Shown: positions 4,886 to 7,854 of the stretch, piece by piece | Numbering within the stretch: position 1 is the stretch's first letter | Layout: every line of letters begins with the position of its first letter | From: Eggerthellaceae bacterium | GTDB lineage: Bacteria; Actinomycetota; Coriobacteriia; Coriobacteriales; Eggerthellaceae | Length of the DNA stretch: 7,854 bases | Assembly: GCA_900753095.1 (NCBI GenBank) | Contig: CAADXT010000075.1 | Coordinates: forward strand, 1 to 7,854 | Direction: 5' to 3' | The notes under the pieces: model-generated | Seen by the model: the letters and a program-made list of their open reading frames with translations, nothing else | Database searches by the model: none | Told to the model about the DNA's origin: nothing | Position numbers and translations under genes: made by a program

Positions 4886-5746
4886 CTAATCGAGAACCTT
4901 CAGATGCTTCATGCTCAAATCGAGGATGCCGGCCGAGTGGGTAAGCGCTCCGGAGGAGACGTAATCGACCCCCAGCGCAGCTACACCCTTCAAGGCATCG
5001 ATATCGATGTTACCCGAACATTCTGTCTCCGCACGCCCGCCGATAAGCGAAAGGGCCTCCTGCATCTGCGAAGCGTCCATGTTGTCGAGCATGATGATAT
5101 CGGCCCCCGCCTCAACTGCCTCGGAAACCTGCTTCAGAGTCTCGCATTCGACCTCGATCTTGCGCACGAACGGGGCCCTTGCGCGAGCCGCAGCCACGGC
5201 ATTGGCCACACCCCCCGCCGCATCGAGGTGGTTGTCTTTTAGCATCACGCCGTCCGAGAGGTTGAAGCGGTGGTTGCCGCCCCCGCCAAGGCGAACCGCC
5301 TCTTTTTCGAAGATGCGCATCCCCGGCGTGGTTTTGCGCGTATCCACCAGCACCGTTTTCGAGCCGACTTCCGCCAGCACGTCAACCGCCTGGCGCGTTT
5401 TGGTGGCGATACCGCTCATGCGCTGAAGGTAGTTGAGGGCAACGCGCTCGCCGGAAAGCAAGGCGCGCACGTCAGCCTCCACCACCCCCAGCAATTGCCC
5501 TGGCTCCACGCGCTGCCCATCGGACACGCGCGCAGTGAACGTTGCGGTTGGGTCGAGAATCGAAAACGTACGCTCGAACACCTTCAGCCCGGCGATTACG
5601 CCCTCCTGCTTGGCGATAAGCTCGACGCTGCCACGATGGGCATCAGGCATAACCGCTGCCGTTGAAACGTCTTCGCTGGTGATGTCTTCGCGAAGGGCGT
5701 TCTTGATATGCTCGTCGACGATGAGCACGAACGAGGAAAGGTCCAT
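4886..5746 (-). CDS. nadC: Nicotinate-nucleotide pyrophosphorylase (quinolinate phosphoribosyltransferase)
   Basis: NadC condenses quinolinate with PRPP and decarboxylates it to nicotinate mononucleotide, the third step of de novo NAD synthesis. The 286-residue length is normal. The N-terminal domain (about 1-110) ends with ALNYLQRMSGIAT (103-115), followed by the alpha/beta barrel. Substrate-binding residues are all visible: Arg137 and Lys138 in DTRKTTPG, His159 and Arg160 in GGGGNHRFNLSDG, Lys170 in MLKDNH, Glu200 in VECET, Asp221 in IIMLDNM, plus SSGALTHS (264-271) near the phosphate site. The ATG follows the nadB stop with no base between (TAGATG). There is only a poor AAGGCGG site 12 bases upstream, so translation is very likely coupled to nadB. 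No anomaly is seen in the protein. Confidence 0.97.
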   Translation of the reverse strand: MDLSSFVLIVDEHIKNALREDITSEDVSTAAVMPDAHRGSVELIAKQEGVIAGLKVFERTFSILDPTATFTARVSDGQRVEPGQLLGVVEADVRALLSGERVALNYLQRMSGIATKTRQAVDVLAEVGSKTVLVDTRKTTPGMRIFEKEAVRLGGGGNHRFNLSDGVMLKDNHLDAAGGVANAVAAARARAPFVRKIEVECETLKQVSEAVEAGADIIMLDNMDASQMQEALSLIGGRAETECSGNIDIDALKGVAALGVDYVSSGALTHSAGILDLSMKHLKVLD

Positions 5747-7063
5747 CTACTTCGCCGCCTTAACGGCAACGCCGGCAAGGGCCTGCTGCGCCGCCTGGGC
5801 ACGTGCCGCGCGCTGGGCAGCACCGGCAGCGGAAACGGCGGCAACGCGCATCGAGGCGGCTTTCGCCATGCGCTCGGAAACAACGCGTGCAGCTCGCTGG
5901 GCGAACACCAGCGATTCCAGAAGGGAGTTCGATGCCAGGCGGTTCTTTCCGTGAACACCGTTGCAGGCCGTTTCGCCCAGAGCGAAGAAGTTGGTCATGG
6001 TGGTCTCGGAATCGCTGTTCACGTGCACGCCTCCCATGAAGTAGTGCTGAGCGGGGACCACGGGGATAGGCTCCTTCAAAAGGTCGTAGCCTTCTTCGAG
6101 ACAATGCTCGTAGATATGGGAAAAATGCCCCGTGATCTCCTCGGGCGCCATGCGCTCGAAGGAGAGCATCACGTGGTCGGTTCCGTCTTTCTCCATCTGC
6201 TGGTAAATGGCGGCAGACACAACGTCGCGGGGCTGAAGCTCGTCGGTGAAGCGGTTGCCGTTTGCGTCAAGCAAGATAGCGCCTTCGCCGCGGCACGATT
6301 CGGAGATAAGGAACGCGCGCCCAGGATGCTTCACGTACAGGCTGGTGGGGTGGATCTGCACGTAGTCCATGTGCTCAAGCGCAACCCCGTGATCTTCGGC
6401 AATACGGCACGCGTCGCCTGTTAGGCTGGGGAAATTGGTGGAACGCTCATAGCGCCCGCCGATGCCGCCCGTGGCAAGCATCGTGTACGGAGCGCGGATA
6501 ACCAATCGCTGCTCGGATCCTTCGCCCGCACGGCGGTCGGCGCACACCACGCCCACGCAACGGTTCCCCTGCTGGGACTCGAGGATATCCACCACCTCGA
6601 CATGCTCCAAGATGCGCACGTTGGGAAGACGGCGCACGTTTTCAAGCAACGTGGTGGTGATTTCCTCGCCCGTGATATCGCCGTGGTAGCAGATGCGCGG
6701 GCGGGAATGCGCCCCTTCGCGCGTATATGCCAACGAGCCATCGGCTTCGCGCTCGAAATCCACGCCACGGCGAATCAAATCGTCGATGACCGAACGGCTC
6801 GAGCGGATCATGATGTCAACGCTTTCGGCACGATTCTCGTAGTGGCCGGCTCGCATGGTGTCCTCGTAGAAGGCATCGTAATCATCCTTGTCGTGGAGCA
6901 CGCAGATACCGCCCTGGGCAAGCATGGAATCGCACTCTTCCACCACGGTTTTCGTGACCATGACGATGTTGGCCGTGGAAGGAAGGTTGAGGGCGGCGTA
7001 CAGGCCGGAAACGCCGCACCCCGCAATAAGCACATCGCATTTGATTTCTTCAGTTGCCTGCAT
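5747..7063 (-). CDS. nadB: L-aspartate oxidase, short form lacking the C-terminal domain
   Basis: NadB oxidises L-aspartate to iminoaspartate, the first step of de novo NAD synthesis, using FAD and oxygen or fumarate. The protein is 438 residues, about 100 shorter than the Escherichia coli enzyme. The FAD motif GCGVSG is at 15-20, QGGI at 50-53, TREGAHS at 114-120 and LATGGIGG at 196-203. Active-site blocks are present: IHPTSLY (His239), SCRGEGA (Arg258), AQHYFMGGV (His340), FFALGETACNGVHGKNRLASNSLLESLVF (359-387). After residue 397 the usual helical C-terminal domain is absent. Instead there are about 41 residues rich in alanine with seven Lys/Arg and no acidic residue. The start is ATG 7063 with AGGGGA four bases upstream, 8 bases after nadA. 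The frame extends to 7213 inside nadA, but the extra residues are not family-like. Confidence 0.95.
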   Translation of the reverse strand: MQATEEIKCDVLIAGCGVSGLYAALNLPSTANIVMVTKTVVEECDSMLAQGGICVLHDKDDYDAFYEDTMRAGHYENRAESVDIMIRSSRSVIDDLIRRGVDFEREADGSLAYTREGAHSRPRICYHGDITGEEITTTLLENVRRLPNVRILEHVEVVDILESQQGNRCVGVVCADRRAGEGSEQRLVIRAPYTMLATGGIGGRYERSTNFPSLTGDACRIAEDHGVALEHMDYVQIHPTSLYVKHPGRAFLISESCRGEGAILLDANGNRFTDELQPRDVVSAAIYQQMEKDGTDHVMLSFERMAPEEITGHFSHIYEHCLEEGYDLLKEPIPVVPAQHYFMGGVHVNSDSETTMTNFFALGETACNGVHGKNRLASNSLLESLVFAQRAARVVSERMAKAASMRVAAVSAAGAAQRAARAQAAQQALAGVAVKAAK

Positions 7064-7067
7064 GAGG

Positions 7068-7073
7068 TCCCCT
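7068..7073 (-). promoter_or_regulatory. Ribosome binding site of nadB
   Basis: Minus-strand AGGGGA, four bases before ATG 7063 and overlapping the nadA stop codon. It supports the start that begins just ahead of the FAD-binding fold. Confidence 0.6.
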
Positions 7074-7854
7074 ATCGTGCTGCGTACTCGAGCATGAGCT
7101 CGAGGGTTTTCTTTGCTGGTTCTTGGAATTGAGCGGGCACTTGCACGCCCACCTGCTCGTTGGCAAGGCAATGGGCCACCTTCTCGAGCGTTACCGTGGT
7201 CATGTTCTCGCACACCGGAACACGCCGCGCGAAGTGGAAGTGCTTTCCGCTGCCTGCGTTACGCAGCTCCATCTCGCACAGCACGCCCACCATGGTTACG
7301 ATGATGAAGTCCTTCGCGTCGCTTTTCTGCGTGAACTCGATGATGCCCTTGGTGGAACCGATGTAATCGGCTTCCGCAAGCACTTCCTCGGTGCATTCCG
7401 GGTGGGCGAGAACCAACGCATCGGGATACTCTTCTTCCAGCGCAATGATCTCGCTGGGAACAATGCGCTGATGGCGAGGGCAGTACCCCTTGTTCAGGAT
7501 CACGTGCTTTTCAGGGACCTGCTTGGCGATGAAGCGCCCAAGGTTCACGTCGGGGATGAACAGCAGGTGCTTTTGCGGCAGCTCGCGGCAGATCTTTTCC
7601 GCGTTCGACGAGGTAACGCACACGTCGCTCCACGTCTTCATCTCGGCGGTGGAGTTCACATAGCACACAACGGCCAGATCGTCGCCGTACTGGGCGCGCG
7701 CCTCTTCAATGGTCTTCTTGCTTACCATATGGGCCATCGGGCAGTCGGCGGTGGGCTCTGGCAGAAGCACCGTTTTGTCGGGGTTCAAAAGCTTTGCGCT
7801 TTCACCCATGAACTCGACGCCCGCGAGCACGATGGTCTTCTGCGGCAGCTCCCC
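7072..7854 (-). CDS. nadA: Quinolinate synthase NadA, 5' end cut by window edge
   Basis: NadA condenses iminoaspartate with dihydroxyacetone phosphate to quinolinate using a [4Fe-4S] cluster. The last 260 residues are present and the frame is open at 7854, so the true start and the operon promoter lie outside. The three cluster cysteines are visible: Cys38 of the fragment (ADCPMA), Cys154 (HPECTEE) and Cys215 (VCENM). Other family blocks are AGVEFMGESAKLLNPDKTVLLP (11-32), YVNSTAEMK.WSD.CVTSSNA (65-85), FIPDVNLGRFIA (99-110), GYCPRHQRI (123-131) and STKGII (167-172). By comparison with the compact three-domain NadA of about 300 residues, roughly 40-75 N-terminal residues are missing. The GTG at 7830 is an internal valine, not a start. 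The gene leads the nadA-nadB-nadC-niaR operon. Confidence 0.97.
   Translation of the reverse strand, partial: GELPQKTIVLAGVEFMGESAKLLNPDKTVLLPEPTADCPMAHMVSKKTIEEARAQYGDDLAVVCYVNSTAEMKTWSDVCVTSSNAEKICRELPQKHLLFIPDVNLGRFIAKQVPEKHVILNKGYCPRHQRIVPSEIIALEEEYPDALVLAHPECTEEVLAEADYIGSTKGIIEFTQKSDAKDFIIVTMVGVLCEMELRNAGSGKHFHFARRVPVCENMTTVTLEKVAHCLANEQVGVQVPAQFQEPAKKTLELMLEYAAR

Noticed and set aside
7064..7213. Longer NadB form starting at 7213
   Set aside because: The 50 extra residues lie in the nadA coding region and precede the FAD fold, which normally starts within the first 15 residues.

Overview
The window looks like chromosomal core sequence from a moderately GC-rich Gram-positive bacterium. 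The gene content and order (nadA-nadB-nadC-niaR next to rplS, then rnhB-yraN-comM-dprA) and the protein sequences suggest an actinobacterium of the Coriobacteriia (Eggerthella/Slackia type). That placement is an inference from gene order and sequence style, not from a search. All nine protein genes lie on the minus strand, so transcription runs from the high-numbered end to the low-numbered end. There is no transposase, CRISPR array, tRNA or rRNA.

Positions 7854-4316 hold a de novo NAD operon. It encodes quinolinate synthase NadA (5' end cut by the window), L-aspartate oxidase NadB, quinolinate phosphoribosyltransferase NadC, and the niacin-responsive repressor NiaR. Gaps between genes are 8, 0 and 12 bases. 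Together the three enzymes turn L-aspartate, DHAP and PRPP into nicotinate mononucleotide. NiaR would close a feedback loop on the operon, although the operator expected upstream of nadA lies outside the window. NadB is shortened: the usual C-terminal helical domain is replaced by a basic, alanine-rich tail.

Positions 4315-3741 hold rplS (ribosomal protein L19) with its own promoter (perfect TATAAT), a short leader with two competing hairpins, and a strong intrinsic terminator directly after the stop codon.

Positions 3773-3445 contain no credible protein gene but are unusually structured, and this is the main point of interest. A long composite hairpin (3559-3659), a perfect 11-bp hairpin (3685-3710) and the rplS terminator follow a plausible PLUS-strand promoter (TTAACA, 17-base spacer ending in TGC, CATAAA) whose predicted start falls on the first base of the long hairpin. 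All five imperfections in its paired arms are G-U pairs in plus-strand RNA and A-C mismatches in the other strand. This suggests an undescribed small RNA of about 215 nt, transcribed against the direction of the surrounding genes.

Positions 3444-1 hold DNA-metabolism genes: RNase HII (rnhB), then a tightly packed yraN-comM-dprA group. dprA is cut by the window edge after 193 codons. ComM (branch-migration ATPase) and DprA (RecA loader) both act on incoming single-stranded DNA in natural transformation. YraN is a nuclease-fold protein of uncertain role.
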